A stretch of DNA of 64,000 nucleotides from Vreelandella populi (GTDB lineage Bacteria > Pseudomonadota > Gammaproteobacteria > Pseudomonadales > Halomonadaceae): NCBI RefSeq assembly GCF_003989825.1, contig NZ_RZHE01000007.1, positions 124,001 to 188,000 on the forward strand, read 5' to 3'. The translations under genes were made by a program, and so were the position numbers. This document shows, piece by piece, positions 13,886-22,763 of this stretch (its first letter is position 1; each line of letters opens with the position of its first letter). Below the pieces are notes generated by a model. That model searched no databases, was not told the origin of the DNA, and saw only the letters and a list, made by a program, of their open reading frames with translations.

Positions 13886-14224
13886 ATGCACGACTTACTA
13901 GTGCAATTGTGGGCAATTGCCTCATCGATCTTTTCTGATCCGCGCTTCGCCGCTGCTGCGCCCGCGTTCATCCTTTCATGGCTAATTGGAAACCGAACTA
14001 CGGCGCTGACGTGTGCTGTTATCGCCTTTTGCACGATCAAACTGATTATCTGGTCCTCCTCTATTCCATTCGGAGGTGAGTATCAGATGCCCGATGAGGT
14101 GGCGATGGGGATTGGTGCAGGCATGGCCCTTATGGGCGTCCATGGCATTCAAGAGCGTGTCCATCAGATGGGCTTAAGCGCTTTCCTTAAAGCGGTCGCT
14201 GATGCGATCAAGGGGAACCGATGA
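13886..14224 (+). CDS. Second holin-like membrane protein
   Basis: 112 residues with hydrophobic stretches around 20-35, 40-57 and 74-90 and an amphipathic end. Encoded between two other lysis-region membrane proteins. It could be the holin, an antiholin or an accessory pore protein; sequence alone does not decide. Confidence 0.6.
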   Translation: MHDLLVQLWAIASSIFSDPRFAAAAPAFILSWLIGNRTTALTCAVIAFCTIKLIIWSSSIPFGGEYQMPDEVAMGIGAGMALMGVHGIQERVHQMGLSAFLKAVADAIKGNR

Positions 14225-14502
14225 AACGGCTGGTGAAGAGCTATCCGGTACCGCTTTGGATTGTCGCGCTGCTGCTCGTGGCTTGCACCTCCCTTGCCTC
14301 AGGGTGGTCGGCGTCATATGAACGACGTATGGAGCAAGCAGAGCTATATCAGCAGCGTATTGCAAGTCAGGCCGAAATGATCGCCGGGTTAATGGCTGCC
14401 AACGCCATAATTCTAGGCGGATGGCAACACGAAGCCGCTAAGGCGGGCACATTCGAGGCCCAGCGTAATCAGTGCCACGCGAGCATACTTCGGAGAGAGT
14501 GA
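14221..14502 (+). CDS. Single-pass membrane protein of the lysis region
   Basis: 93 residues. One N-terminal membrane helix (VPLWIVALLLVACTSLASGW) is followed by a helical periplasmic part rich in Gln and Glu. A VAC motif could be read as a lipobox, but the preceding sequence suits a membrane anchor better. Topology resembles an i-spanin; the clearer spanin pair lies 230 bases on. Confidence 0.55.
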   Translation: MKRLVKSYPVPLWIVALLLVACTSLASGWSASYERRMEQAELYQQRIASQAEMIAGLMAANAIILGGWQHEAAKAGTFEAQRNQCHASILRRE

Positions 14503-14735
14503 TGAAGTTATCTGATGACGCGCCTGTCTGGCATCGGCTCTGGTCTAACCAAGCCGCCCTTCTGTCTGCCATCACCATCTTGCAAGGCCTGCTCCCGTTC
14601 TGGAACGGCATTGTGCCTGATCGCTGGTTCATGATCGGCGGGGCAGTGCTATCAACAGGGGCATTCATTCTGCGCAACATCGAGCAGCCCAAGCTCAAGG
14701 CCGAGTTAGCGGAAAAGAGGCAGTCCAATGCTTGA
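14502..14735 (+). CDS. Two-helix membrane protein of the lysis region
   Basis: 77 residues from the ATG at 14502 with GGAGAGAG upstream. Hydrophobic segments around 18-34 and 38-56, amphipathic ends. Similar small proteins occur in phage lysis cassettes (DUF7940-like); function not known. Confidence 0.6.
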   Translation: MKLSDDAPVWHRLWSNQAALLSAITILQGLLPFWNGIVPDRWFMIGGAVLSTGAFILRNIEQPKLKAELAEKRQSNA

Positions 14736-14979
14736 AGCCATTATCGCGTTAGTTGTCATGCTGACAGGCGCTATCGGCGTACTGCTCAAGCAACGCAACA
14801 CGGCACGCAAGAAAGCGGATGACGCAAATCGTGCAGCATCGCATGAGAGAGCCGCACGTGAGATAGAGCAGCGCATTAACGACGCAGGGGCCAAGGCCCG
14901 CAAAGAATCAGCGGAGACACAACGTGAAGCCGATAACCGTCCTGCTACTGATAGGCCCACTGGCTCTTTCCGTCGCTAG
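14728..14979 (+). CDS. Rz-like inner-membrane spanin
   Basis: 83 residues. N-terminal membrane helix (ALVVMLTGAIGVLLK) followed by a long charged periplasmic coiled coil (RKKADDANRAASHERAAREI). The o-spanin start lies inside its 3' end in another frame, the classic Rz/Rz1 arrangement. With its partner it fuses inner and outer membranes in the last step of lysis. Confidence 0.8.
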   Translation: MLEAIIALVVMLTGAIGVLLKQRNTARKKADDANRAASHERAAREIEQRINDAGAKARKESAETQREADNRPATDRPTGSFRR

Positions 14980-15184
14980 CTGCTCGACAGTCGAGTATGT
15001 ACACGTCACGCCCCAATGCACGCCACCGCCCTCTCCTGTGCTTCCCAATATAGATCGCGGCGGCTTATGGGACGTGGTAGGCGACAGCCTATACCGTGAC
15101 GTCGAAACGTACATCAACGCGCTATGGGCTTATGCCGATGAGCAGAGTGCGATGCTTGAGGAGCTATGCAATGAACAGCGCTGA
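14924..15184 (+). CDS. Rz1-like outer-membrane spanin lipoprotein
   Basis: 86 residues. A signal segment (ITVLLLIGPLALSVAS) ends in a lipobox with Cys at residue 20, then proline-rich PPPSPVLP. The first 56 bases overlap the Rz-like gene in a different frame. Expected to be anchored in the outer membrane and to bind the i-spanin. Confidence 0.82.
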   Translation: MKPITVLLLIGPLALSVASCSTVEYVHVTPQCTPPPSPVLPNIDRGGLWDVVGDSLYRDVETYINALWAYADEQSAMLEELCNEQR

Positions 15185-15632
15185 GAAAACACTTCGCCAT
15201 ATTCGCCGTGTTAATGAGCTGGTAGGCGAATGCGCTATTGAGTTCATCCGCCGTGGTGCTGCGCACGATCAATCAAAGCTGACTAATGCCGAGCTTGGTC
15301 CACTGGCAGAGATCGACGATTTAATCGAGCGCGAAGGCCAGGCTGCTTTCGGCTCCGATGAATACGAGCGGCGCCGCCAAATGCTTAAACCGATGCTTGA
15401 GCATCACTACGCCCGCAACAGCCATCACCCAGAACATTACGAAAACGGCGTCAACGGCATGGACTTGTTCGACGTTCTCGAAATGGTCTGTGACTGGAAG
15501 GCAGCTTCTGAGCGTGGCGAGGAATCATCTATCAACCTAAAGGCAGCCTGCGAGCGGTTCGGCATTGATGCGCAGTTGCAAGAGATCATAACTAATCACT
15601 GCGAGCGCCAAGGCTGGAAGGTGGAGTCATGA
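15171..15632 (+). CDS. DUF5662-like protein
   Basis: 153 residues from the ATG at 15171 (GAGGAG upstream); the extension to 15096 is out of context. Residues HDQSKLT, EYERRRQMLKPMLEHHYARN, SHHPEHYENGVNGMDLFDVLEMVCDW give the His/Asp-rich pattern of DUF5662, reminiscent of HD-type metal sites. Role in phages unknown. Confidence 0.72.
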   Translation: MNSAEKTLRHIRRVNELVGECAIEFIRRGAAHDQSKLTNAELGPLAEIDDLIEREGQAAFGSDEYERRRQMLKPMLEHHYARNSHHPEHYENGVNGMDLFDVLEMVCDWKAASERGEESSINLKAACERFGIDAQLQEIITNHCERQGWKVES

Positions 15633-15901
15633 GCAATGGATTCGAGTTAGTAGTTGGCCCGGTAATTGAATACCAGAATGAAGATGATCTAGCAGAAAAG
15701 ATCAACGACGTTATGCGCGAGCCAATGATCAAATGGACTAATGAAGCCGCTAGGGGCGAATGCGGCTGGATCTGTGCTGATTGTTGCGGCCATAGCTCAG
15801 ATGGAATGCCTGATGAATGTTTTTATGGTCAGCAGGGATGTACTGAAATTATTCAGCGCGACAAGAAACATGCTTATGAGCAAGTTGGCAATGCCACTTA
15901 G
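15629..15901 (+). CDS. Small Cys-rich protein
   Basis: 90 residues, ATGA-coupled. Six Cys in the second half (CGWICADCCGH, ECFYGQQGC) could bind zinc. Not recognised. Confidence 0.5.
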   Translation: MSNGFELVVGPVIEYQNEDDLAEKINDVMREPMIKWTNEAARGECGWICADCCGHSSDGMPDECFYGQQGCTEIIQRDKKHAYEQVGNAT

Positions 15902-15976
15902 GGACCGAATGGCAGTAGCTAGCGCGTATCAGTGAGCGCCCCGACAGGGACGTTAGGACGCTCTCTAATGTGATAT

Positions 15977-16171
15977 TTAGAGCCAGTCTTCAGGTGGTGG
16001 AGGCTCCTCACCTTCAAGCATTAAAACCGCTTCTATATCGCCGTCCACTTTCGCTAAAACGTACGCCACTTTGTAAGGCTTTCCCTCGATCTCGATTTCC
16101 TGCCCGCTCTGGGGTAGTGCGTCAACTTCTATTGAGCCATCAAGATCAGCTGTCTCATACCGTACTTTCAT
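15977..16171 (-). CDS. Small hypothetical protein on the opposite strand
   Basis: 64 residues from the ATG at 16171 with GGTGG upstream (an ATG four codons earlier lacks a site). A regular alternation of strands (KVRYETADLDGSIEVDALP, KPYKVAYVLAKVDGDIEAVL) suggests a small beta barrel. Acidic, isolated on the minus strand within a plus-strand region. Not recognised. Confidence 0.5.
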   Translation of the reverse strand: MKVRYETADLDGSIEVDALPQSGQEIEIEGKPYKVAYVLAKVDGDIEAVLMLEGEEPPPPEDWL

Positions 16172-16236
16172 AGCCGCCACCATTGGAAATGAAAGATTTC
16201 AGCGTAGCACCAATCATTGAATAAACAGGTAACGAT

Positions 16237-16521
16237 ATGACTAAGGCTGCCAACGAGGCTGTCGATAAGCCCCGGCGGCCTCGTTTCGCCATTAGCGACG
16301 CAAAGGCCATTGCCAATCAGCGTGACTTGCAGGCTGTCGTTGTGCTGACCGTAGAGCGTGATGGCACTGTGTCAGTAGTCAGCTATGGAGAGAACAAGGC
16401 CAAGTGCAAAGCTATCGGCGAATGGGCTCAGGGCTTATGGAGTTACGCGGTATCGATTCGCCCCTTTCAAACAGTATTCGGCTGGGGTAATGGCGGAAAG
16501 CCAAAGCCTTTAGATGAGTGA
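16237..16521 (+). CDS. Hypothetical protein before the terminase
   Basis: 94 residues, basic start, central beta segment (LQAVVVLTVERDGTVSVVSY). Located just before the small terminase gene, where phages often encode HNH or DNA-binding accessory proteins, but no such motif is visible. Confidence 0.55.
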   Translation: MTKAANEAVDKPRRPRFAISDAKAIANQRDLQAVVVLTVERDGTVSVVSYGENKAKCKAIGEWAQGLWSYAVSIRPFQTVFGWGNGGKPKPLDE

Positions 16522-16529
16522 GAACACCT

Positions 16530-17081
16530 ATGACGACTAAGGCTGCTACCAAGGCGGTCGAACTGACCCCGAAGCAGTCTCGATTCGTCGATGAGTATTT
16601 GATTGACCTGAACGTGACTCAAGCTGCTACACGAGCCGGATACAGCGCGAAGACGGCAGGTAGAACCGGTCATGATCTCCTGAAAAAACCTGAAATTGCC
16701 CGTTTGATTTCTGAGCGCATGAAAGATCGCGAAAAGCGCACTGAAATTACCCAGGATCGTGTGCTGAAAGAGCTGGCCCGATTAGGCTTCGCTGACCTGC
16801 GTGACGTGTTTACCGAGACTGGCCACATTAAGCGTCCAGATGAGTGGTCCGATGCCATGGGTGCCGCCGTCTCGTCTATTGAGGTTATTGTCCGCCCTTC
16901 TGGTGAAGTTGATGACGAAGGCCGTCCCGAGGTCGAGCACGTTCACAAGATACGGTTATGGGACAAAAACAGCGCCCTTGAGAAGATTGCTAAGCACTTG
17001 GGCATGTTCACTGACCAAGGTATTGGTGATCGCAACCGGCCCATCCACGTACAGGTAGTTAACCCGCATGCCGCAGATTGA
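16530..17081 (+). CDS. Terminase small subunit
   Basis: 183 residues from the ATG at 16530. Residues LTPKQSRFVDEYLIDLNVTQ, ATRAGYSAKTAG are typical of the Terminase_2 DNA-binding domain, with a helical oligomerisation part after it. It recognises phage DNA and works with the large subunit, whose gene overlaps it by 14 bases. Confidence 0.92.
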   Translation: MTTKAATKAVELTPKQSRFVDEYLIDLNVTQAATRAGYSAKTAGRTGHDLLKKPEIARLISERMKDREKRTEITQDRVLKELARLGFADLRDVFTETGHIKRPDEWSDAMGAAVSSIEVIVRPSGEVDDEGRPEVEHVHKIRLWDKNSALEKIAKHLGMFTDQGIGDRNRPIHVQVVNPHAAD

Positions 17082-18318
17082 GCCTTCTTGCCCTCAGTAC
17101 GATTACATGATGGCAGAGGATAGGTTCCCGGCAATGGTGGCAGGTTTTGGGGCAGGAAAGACGGAAGCGGCGGTTTTACGCAGCATCATAGGCAAGCTGG
17201 CCTATCCGACTATGAATCGCGGATTCTACGAACCTACCTACGACCTGGTTCGCATGATCGCCTTCCCTCGCTTTGAGGAAGTGCTGACCCGGCTAGATAT
17301 TCCGTACAAGCTCTACAAGACGCCGCTCAACTACATCGATATTCATGGTTACGGGAAAATCTTCTTCCGCTCCATGGATACTCCTGCGCGCATTATTGGT
17401 TATGAGCATGCCGATGCTGACGTGGATGAACTGGATACGCTAAAGGCCGCTGATGCTTCCGAGGTGTGGCGCCGCATTTTGTCGCGTAACCGCCAAAAGA
17501 AACCGGACGGAAAGCCTAACACGGTAGGCGTCACCACCACGCCGGAAGGCTTCCGGTTTGTCTACCAGACGTGGAAGCAGAACCCTGGCCCTGGTTACCG
17601 CATCATTCAAGCGCCGACCGAATCAAACCCGCATTTGCCAGATGGCTACATTGCCTCTTTGCGGGATATATACCCAGAAGCACAGCTGCAAGCCTATCTG
17701 ATGGGCGAGTTCGTCAACCTGACGAGCGGGACGGTATATCACACGTTTAGCCGTGACCTTAATAACAGCGATATCGTGCAGCAGCGTGGTGAGCACCTTC
17801 ACGTCGGTGTCGATTTCAACGTACAGAACATGTCTGCAGTGGTTCACGTTATCCGTGATGGCGACCCGGTGGCCGTAGGCGAGCTAACTGGCGTGCTTGA
17901 TACCCCGGCCCTAATCGACCTGCTGAAAGACCGCTACCCTGACCACCGCATCACGGTTTACCCCGACGCTTCGGGTAAAGGTCGAAAGACTGTCGATGCG
18001 TCAATCAATGACCTGGCCTTGCTGCGCCAAGCTGGTTTCGCCGTACAGGTAGATAACGCCAACCCGAGCGTGCGTGACCGTGTTCTGACTATGTGCGCCG
18101 CGTTCAGCAATTCCAAAGGTGAGCGAAAGTACCGAGTCAACGTGAAACGCTGCCCTGAATATACCGCATGCCTTGAGCAGCAGGCGTATGACAAGCACGG
18201 CGCGCCGGATAAGACGCAGGGCCTCGACCACGCGCCGGACGCTGCCGGGTACTTCATTCATCGCATGTTCCCGATTAATAAGCCACGGGCTTCATCTGTA
18301 ACCCAATTGAGACTTTAA
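17068..18318 (+). CDS. Terminase large subunit
   Basis: 416 residues. Walker A-like GFGAGKT at 26-32, Walker B ADVDELD at 116-122 and a C-terminal RNase H-like nuclease with D248 (HVGVDFNVQN) and a later YPDASG acidic site. This is the packaging motor that cuts and translocates DNA into the capsid. Length is usual for the family. Confidence 0.94.
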   Translation: MPQIEPSCPQYDYMMAEDRFPAMVAGFGAGKTEAAVLRSIIGKLAYPTMNRGFYEPTYDLVRMIAFPRFEEVLTRLDIPYKLYKTPLNYIDIHGYGKIFFRSMDTPARIIGYEHADADVDELDTLKAADASEVWRRILSRNRQKKPDGKPNTVGVTTTPEGFRFVYQTWKQNPGPGYRIIQAPTESNPHLPDGYIASLRDIYPEAQLQAYLMGEFVNLTSGTVYHTFSRDLNNSDIVQQRGEHLHVGVDFNVQNMSAVVHVIRDGDPVAVGELTGVLDTPALIDLLKDRYPDHRITVYPDASGKGRKTVDASINDLALLRQAGFAVQVDNANPSVRDRVLTMCAAFSNSKGERKYRVNVKRCPEYTACLEQQAYDKHGAPDKTQGLDHAPDAAGYFIHRMFPINKPRASSVTQLRL

Positions 18319-18320
18319 CT

Positions 18321-19868
18321 ATGAGCGATTGCCCTTCTATCCAACTCGACGTGATCGGCGAGATGCAAGAGAAGTGGGACATTGTTGACGCGCTCATGGG
18401 CGGCACGGATGCAATGCGAAAGGCTGGCGAGCGGTTCTTGCCGAAGTGGCCGAAAGAGGAAGATGACGCCTATCAGGATCGGTTAAAGCTCTCTACCTTG
18501 CTTCCTGCTTTTAGCGAAACGGTCGAGAACATGACCGGGCGCGTATTTGCTGACCCGATTGGGCTTGGCGAGGAAATGCCCGAAAGCATCCGGGCCCAAA
18601 CTGACGATATCGACCTGCAGGGTAATAACCTGGCTGTATGGGCGACTGACTGGTTTAAGAAGTCGCTGGCCTATGGTATGTGCCATGCGCTGGCTGAATA
18701 CCCGACAAAGCCAGAGGGTGTTCGCACTCGAGCGCAAGAGCGTGCCGCCGGATTACGCCCTTATGCTGTCATCGTTGAACCGCAGCAAGTGCTCGGCTGG
18801 AAGACTGACTATAGCGCCGGCGCTCCACGCCTGACCCAGTTCCGCTACATGGAAAACGTCGAGGTCGATGACGGTGAGTTTGGCGTAGCGATTATTCAGC
18901 AAATCCGGGCGCTTGAAATTGGTCGCTGGCGTGTATTTCGCAAGAGCGCGGAAAAGAGCCGCAAAGGCGCATGGGAGCTACACGACGAAGGTACAACAAG
19001 CCTGAGTCGCATCCCGCTGGTGACGTTCTATACCAAGCGCACCGGCTTTATGACTTCATCGCCGCCCCTGCTTGAGCTTGCGCACCTCAATATCACGCAT
19101 TGGCAGTCACAGAGCGACCAGCGCAACATCCTGCACATTGCCCGGGTGCCTATCCTGGCTGCAATCAATGCAGAGGATGGACAGGATGCCCAAGGCAATG
19201 CGGTGCCGTGGGAAATGACCATCGGTGCATCGACAGCAACTCGGATTAATGGCGAGAATGCCGACCTCAAGTTTGTCGAGCACACCGGTAAATCCATCGA
19301 AGCCGGCCGCCAGGATCTGCAAGACCTGATCGATGAAATGCGGATGGCGGGGGCTAAGCTTCTTCAGAAGGAAAAACAGGCGGTCAAGACCGCCGCGCAG
19401 GCCAATGAGGAAGCCGCGCAGGAGCTTTCGCCGCTGGAGACAATGGCTAACTCGTTTGAGGATGCTATCGACCAGCTGCTGCAATTCTTCGCGGATTATC
19501 AGGGTGAAACGTCTGGCGGTTATGTGCAGGTCAACGGCAACTTTGATGTTGATACTGCGCCTGAGATCACCCTGCCCTTGTTGCGCGATATGGCCGATAA
19601 GGGCTTCCTGTCTGCTGAAACGCTGTTCAGAGAAGTGCAGCGCCGCCGCGGCCTGGCTGATGATCTTGAGTGGGAAGTTGAGCTTGATCGTCTCAAGGCG
19701 CAGAACAACCGGCCAGAGGCTGGATTGCTTCAGCAGCTCATCATGGCAATGGGCTCTCGGGTAACCAGCCAAGAAACGCTCTGGGAATATCTACGTACTG
19801 GCAAAATTCCAGAGCGCGACTGGGGCGAAGAGTCGGCCCGGATTGAATCAGCGCCGCCCACTGAGTAA
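18321..19868 (+). CDS. Portal protein, DUF4055 family
   Basis: 515 residues. The start YQDRLKLSTLLPAFSETVEN and MTGRVFADPIGL and the middle with LAHLNITHWQSQSDQRNILH are characteristic of the DUF4055 portal group. Forms the dodecameric channel for DNA at one capsid vertex. Placed between terminase and the minor head gene as usual. Confidence 0.9.
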   Translation: MSDCPSIQLDVIGEMQEKWDIVDALMGGTDAMRKAGERFLPKWPKEEDDAYQDRLKLSTLLPAFSETVENMTGRVFADPIGLGEEMPESIRAQTDDIDLQGNNLAVWATDWFKKSLAYGMCHALAEYPTKPEGVRTRAQERAAGLRPYAVIVEPQQVLGWKTDYSAGAPRLTQFRYMENVEVDDGEFGVAIIQQIRALEIGRWRVFRKSAEKSRKGAWELHDEGTTSLSRIPLVTFYTKRTGFMTSSPPLLELAHLNITHWQSQSDQRNILHIARVPILAAINAEDGQDAQGNAVPWEMTIGASTATRINGENADLKFVEHTGKSIEAGRQDLQDLIDEMRMAGAKLLQKEKQAVKTAAQANEEAAQELSPLETMANSFEDAIDQLLQFFADYQGETSGGYVQVNGNFDVDTAPEITLPLLRDMADKGFLSAETLFREVQRRRGLADDLEWEVELDRLKAQNNRPEAGLLQQLIMAMGSRVTSQETLWEYLRTGKIPERDWGEESARIESAPPTE

Positions 19869-19873
19869 GTGCC

Positions 19874-21040
19874 ATGGCCACGTTTGAAGAAAACCGCGAC
19901 CGCGCTCAGCAATTGGTGTTTGACTCCATCCTGCGTCATTCGCTGGCCGTTGAGCGCAACACGCGAGGCATGACGGCGGAAATGACCAAGGTCGTTGAGG
20001 CTGCCGGCGCCGCGTTGGGTCCAGAGCTGCAAGAGCGGCTCGACAATCTCAATCAGGGCGAGCTAACGGCGCTGATGCGTTATCGTCCGGGCACTAAGGT
20101 CGATAAGCTGCCGACCCGCGTGCAGAGTGTGATCAGCTTCATCGCTGCATGGTCTGATGATCTGGGCCTAGCCATCAGCTCAACATGGCAGGAAGGCGCC
20201 AAGGAGTTCGCACAGGCCGAGATAGACTTTGTGTCTGACCTGATGCGTGAAGCGCTGGAGGATGTGCCTAAAATTGGCGTAACGGCGGCGGCTGTCTATC
20301 GGCAGGCAATGGCCCAGCCAGTGATGGGCGTGTTTCTCGATGACGCGCTTCGCGAGGAAAGCACGAAGACGCGCTATCGGGTTTACACGACCATTCGTAA
20401 CGGCGTGACGCAAGGCCAGACAAACGCCGAAATCGTTCGCGCTCTGCGCGGCACCAAGAGCATGAATTATACCGATGGCGAGCTGAAAACGACGCGCAAT
20501 AACCTGAATTCGATTGTGAGGACGGGTCGCAGTCATATAGCGTCAATCGCTGAGGAGGAAGTCTACGACGCACTGGGCGTTGATGAGCTAGTGTTTATCG
20601 CCACCCTGGATGGCCGCACGACTTTTATCTGCTCAAGCTACGATTCCCGCGTGTTTAAGCGCAGCGATAACAGCCGGCCGCGCCTTCCCCTGCACTGGGG
20701 AGAGCGAAGCCGATATGCGCCCTACTTCGGCGGCAAAATCGCCGGTAACCGCCCATACGTCAAAGCCTTTGAGCCCATCCAGCGCATACGCAAGAATGAC
20801 CGACCTGAGGGCATGATCGGCCAAGTCCGCGCCTCAACGTCGATGAACGAGTTTCTAAAGCGTCCAGATAATTCAGCCTTCGCCCGAGAGTACTTCGGTG
20901 ATACGCGGTACCGGCTGTTCAAGGAAGGCAAGCTCGATATTCGCCAAATGGTGCGAGCAGACGGAACGAAGTATTCAATAGCAGAGCTTCGGCAGCGCTA
21001 CGCGAAGGATTTCAGAGAAGTGTTCGGAGATGCGGGGTAA
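19874..21040 (+). CDS. Minor head protein, SPP1 gp7/Mu F-like
   Basis: 388 residues. The C-terminal half (TKTRYRVYTTIRNGVTQGQT, RTGRSHIASIAEEEVYDAL, FICSSYDSRVF and LPLHWGERSRYAPYF) is the phage head morphogenesis domain of the SPP1 gp7/Mu gpF family. Needed for correct head assembly and bound near the portal. Confidence 0.9.
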   Translation: MATFEENRDRAQQLVFDSILRHSLAVERNTRGMTAEMTKVVEAAGAALGPELQERLDNLNQGELTALMRYRPGTKVDKLPTRVQSVISFIAAWSDDLGLAISSTWQEGAKEFAQAEIDFVSDLMREALEDVPKIGVTAAAVYRQAMAQPVMGVFLDDALREESTKTRYRVYTTIRNGVTQGQTNAEIVRALRGTKSMNYTDGELKTTRNNLNSIVRTGRSHIASIAEEEVYDALGVDELVFIATLDGRTTFICSSYDSRVFKRSDNSRPRLPLHWGERSRYAPYFGGKIAGNRPYVKAFEPIQRIRKNDRPEGMIGQVRASTSMNEFLKRPDNSAFAREYFGDTRYRLFKEGKLDIRQMVRADGTKYSIAELRQRYAKDFREVFGDAG

Positions 21041-21049
21041 TATTAGCTG

Positions 21050-21202
21050 ATGGAACCCGCCAACCCGTACTTTCAGCAGTGGTGGCAAGCCTGGCAGAAA
21101 CAGCAAGCAGGCGTTGCTACCCTTTCAGATCTCATTGCTACTCGGGTGCACTGGGAGATGAGCATGGCGCTGCAGAAAAGGCTTGGCGGCTTGAATGACT
21201 GA
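21050..21202 (+). CDS. 50-residue protein after the minor head gene
   Basis: Frame from the ATG at 21050, 10 bases after the minor head stop. The start is rich in Trp and Gln (YFQQWWQAWQKQQAG) and the rest helical. The ribosome site is weak (GGGG 12 bases upstream), but it follows the operon closely and fills an otherwise empty gap. Not recognised. Confidence 0.55.
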   Translation: MEPANPYFQQWWQAWQKQQAGVATLSDLIATRVHWEMSMALQKRLGGLND

Positions 21203-21285
21203 TGGCTTGATAATGGTGACAGTTTAAGGTACGTTTTCAGCTACGTGTGGTTATTGCGTCTTTCAGAGCCGCTCGAATCTATTCC

Positions 21286-21312
21286 ACGCCCTGGTCTTTG
21301 CCGGGGCGTTTT
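21286..21312 (+). terminator. Terminator before the head-region moron
   Basis: ACGCCC-GG/CC-GGGCGT stem, then TTTT. It would stop late transcription before the gene at 21427. Confidence 0.65.
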
Positions 21313-21426
21313 GGTGTCTGGGCCAAAAAAGGGCGTAAAAATACGTCAAAATCGGCATTTAATTTCCTCGATTGATAAATATTTAACCAGGCATAAGCCT
21401 GCGACAACTAATCGAGGTATTAACTA

Positions 21427-21735
21427 ATGACACCATTACAAATAATACGCATCAACCATCCCGTTGCATCCTTCGTGATACAGCTAGAGCAGCTATCAGC
21501 CACTAATATCAAGGCCTATCTTTTTGATTCCAGATATCCGTGCTACCCCGAAATGATATGGGGATGCAGCTTGGAATCTGCGCTTGTAGGCTGCTGTAAA
21601 CTTGTACGCACAGAGCGAGCCAGAGAGGCACATAACATCCTCATTGCGCCCGACACGGATATGCTTACAAACGACCACATTCTGTCGATATTGAGTCGCT
21701 ATATGCTCTGGTCCTGCGACGTAAGATACATCTAA
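21427..21735 (+). CDS. Moron-like hypothetical protein in the head operon
   Basis: 102 residues; not a recognised head protein. AT-richer than its neighbours, with a terminator before it, two terminators after it and an AT-rich stretch (21340-21395) that could hold a promoter. An 8-bp inverted repeat, CCTCGATT with AATCGAGG (21367-21415), lies just before the start. The product has several Cys and helices. Such separately transcribed genes in late operons are called morons and are often expressed in the lysogen. Confidence 0.65.
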   Translation: MTPLQIIRINHPVASFVIQLEQLSATNIKAYLFDSRYPCYPEMIWGCSLESALVGCCKLVRTERAREAHNILIAPDTDMLTNDHILSILSRYMLWSCDVRYI

Positions 21736-21740
21736 TACCT

Positions 21741-21811
21741 AGCCCGCCACCGAGCGGGCTTTTTTTCACCCAATTACCAACAGCCCTGCTTTTTCAAGCG
21801 GGGCTTTTTTA
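21741..21811 (+). terminator. Two tandem terminators after the moron
   Basis: AGCCCGC/GCGGGCT with seven T (21741-21767) and AGCCC-GCT/AGC-GGGCT with six T (21782-21811). Confidence 0.85.
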
Positions 21812-21871
21812 TGCCTGCTCGGCGGATGCCACAGGCGCAGCGCGGCGGATGCCGCACAGGAGTGAGTAGCA

Positions 21872-22654
21872 ATGAAACTGAAGCTAGATGACCAGGGCCA
21901 TGCAGTACTGCAAGACGGCAAGCCGGTCTATGTCAAAGATGATGGTAGCGAAATGGCGTTTGATGCCGCGCAAACCACGGCGACCATTTCCCGCCTGAAT
22001 GGCGAGGCCAAGAGCCATCGCGAGCGCGCTGAGGCTGCAGAGACGAGCCTGAAGCAGTTCGAAGGCATTGAAGACCCTGTCGCCGCGCTCAAGGCCATCG
22101 AAACCATGAAGGACGTGGACGCCGGCAACCTGATCAAGAACGACAAACTCGAAGAAGTGAAGCAGGCTGTCGAGAAGTCAGTTGAGGAACGCTACCAGGG
22201 GCAGATCAAACAGCTCAACACGGCGCTTCAGCAATACGAAACGCAGACCGGCGAGCTAACCCAGCAGCTGCATAAAGAGCTGATTGGTGGCGGCTTTGCC
22301 AACTCCAAGTTCGTCAACGACAAGATTGCCGTTCCCAGCGACATGGTACAGGCCACATTCGGCAAAAACTTCAAAGTCGAAGACGGCAAGCGCGTGGCCT
22401 ATGGCAACGACGGTCAGCCGATCTACAGCAAAACCCGGATGGGCGAGCTGGCAGATTTTGACGAAGCGCTGGAAATCCTGGTCGACAACTACCCGCACAA
22501 AGACTCAATCCTGAAAGCATCCGATGCAAACGGTGGCGGCGCGCCGAATAACGGCGGCGGCCGACCACCGGCTAACAAGGGCAATTTCGGCGGTTCACGC
22601 GAAGAGCGTACCGCGGCAATTGGCTCACGCTTTCCAGAGCTGCCCGAGCGTTAA
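21872..22654 (+). CDS. Capsid scaffolding protein
   Basis: 260 residues. A beta-like start (KLKLDDQGHAVLQDGKPVY) is followed by a long coiled coil (about 40-150) and a Gly/Asn/Pro-rich end. This plan and the place directly before the major capsid gene fit scaffold proteins of this phage type (DUF6651-like). It guides capsid assembly and is removed before packaging. Confidence 0.83.
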   Translation: MKLKLDDQGHAVLQDGKPVYVKDDGSEMAFDAAQTTATISRLNGEAKSHRERAEAAETSLKQFEGIEDPVAALKAIETMKDVDAGNLIKNDKLEEVKQAVEKSVEERYQGQIKQLNTALQQYETQTGELTQQLHKELIGGGFANSKFVNDKIAVPSDMVQATFGKNFKVEDGKRVAYGNDGQPIYSKTRMGELADFDEALEILVDNYPHKDSILKASDANGGGAPNNGGGRPPANKGNFGGSREERTAAIGSRFPELPER

Positions 22655-22673
22655 GGCGGCTCCTGGCTGTAAT

Positions 22674-22738
22674 CCCGGATGGGAGCAGCGCAACGGGGCG
22701 GATGCCCCACCACACCACGTAAACCCAGCCCATCCGGG
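22674..22738 (+). other. Branched inverted repeat between scaffold and capsid genes
   Basis: CCCGGATGGG (22674-22683) pairs perfectly with CCCATCCGGG (22729-22738) and encloses a GGGGC/GCCCC hairpin with a GGAT loop (22695-22708). No T-run follows. It lies 25 bases before the major capsid start codon and may act as an mRNA stability or processing element. Confidence 0.65.
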
Positions 22739-22763
22739 CATTCTCAGCTAATAAGGAAAGACC

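Noticed and set aside
14221..14502. Lipoprotein o-spanin because of a VAC motif
   Set aside because: The hydrophobic stretch continues past the Cys, and a clear overlapping Rz/Rz1 pair follows.
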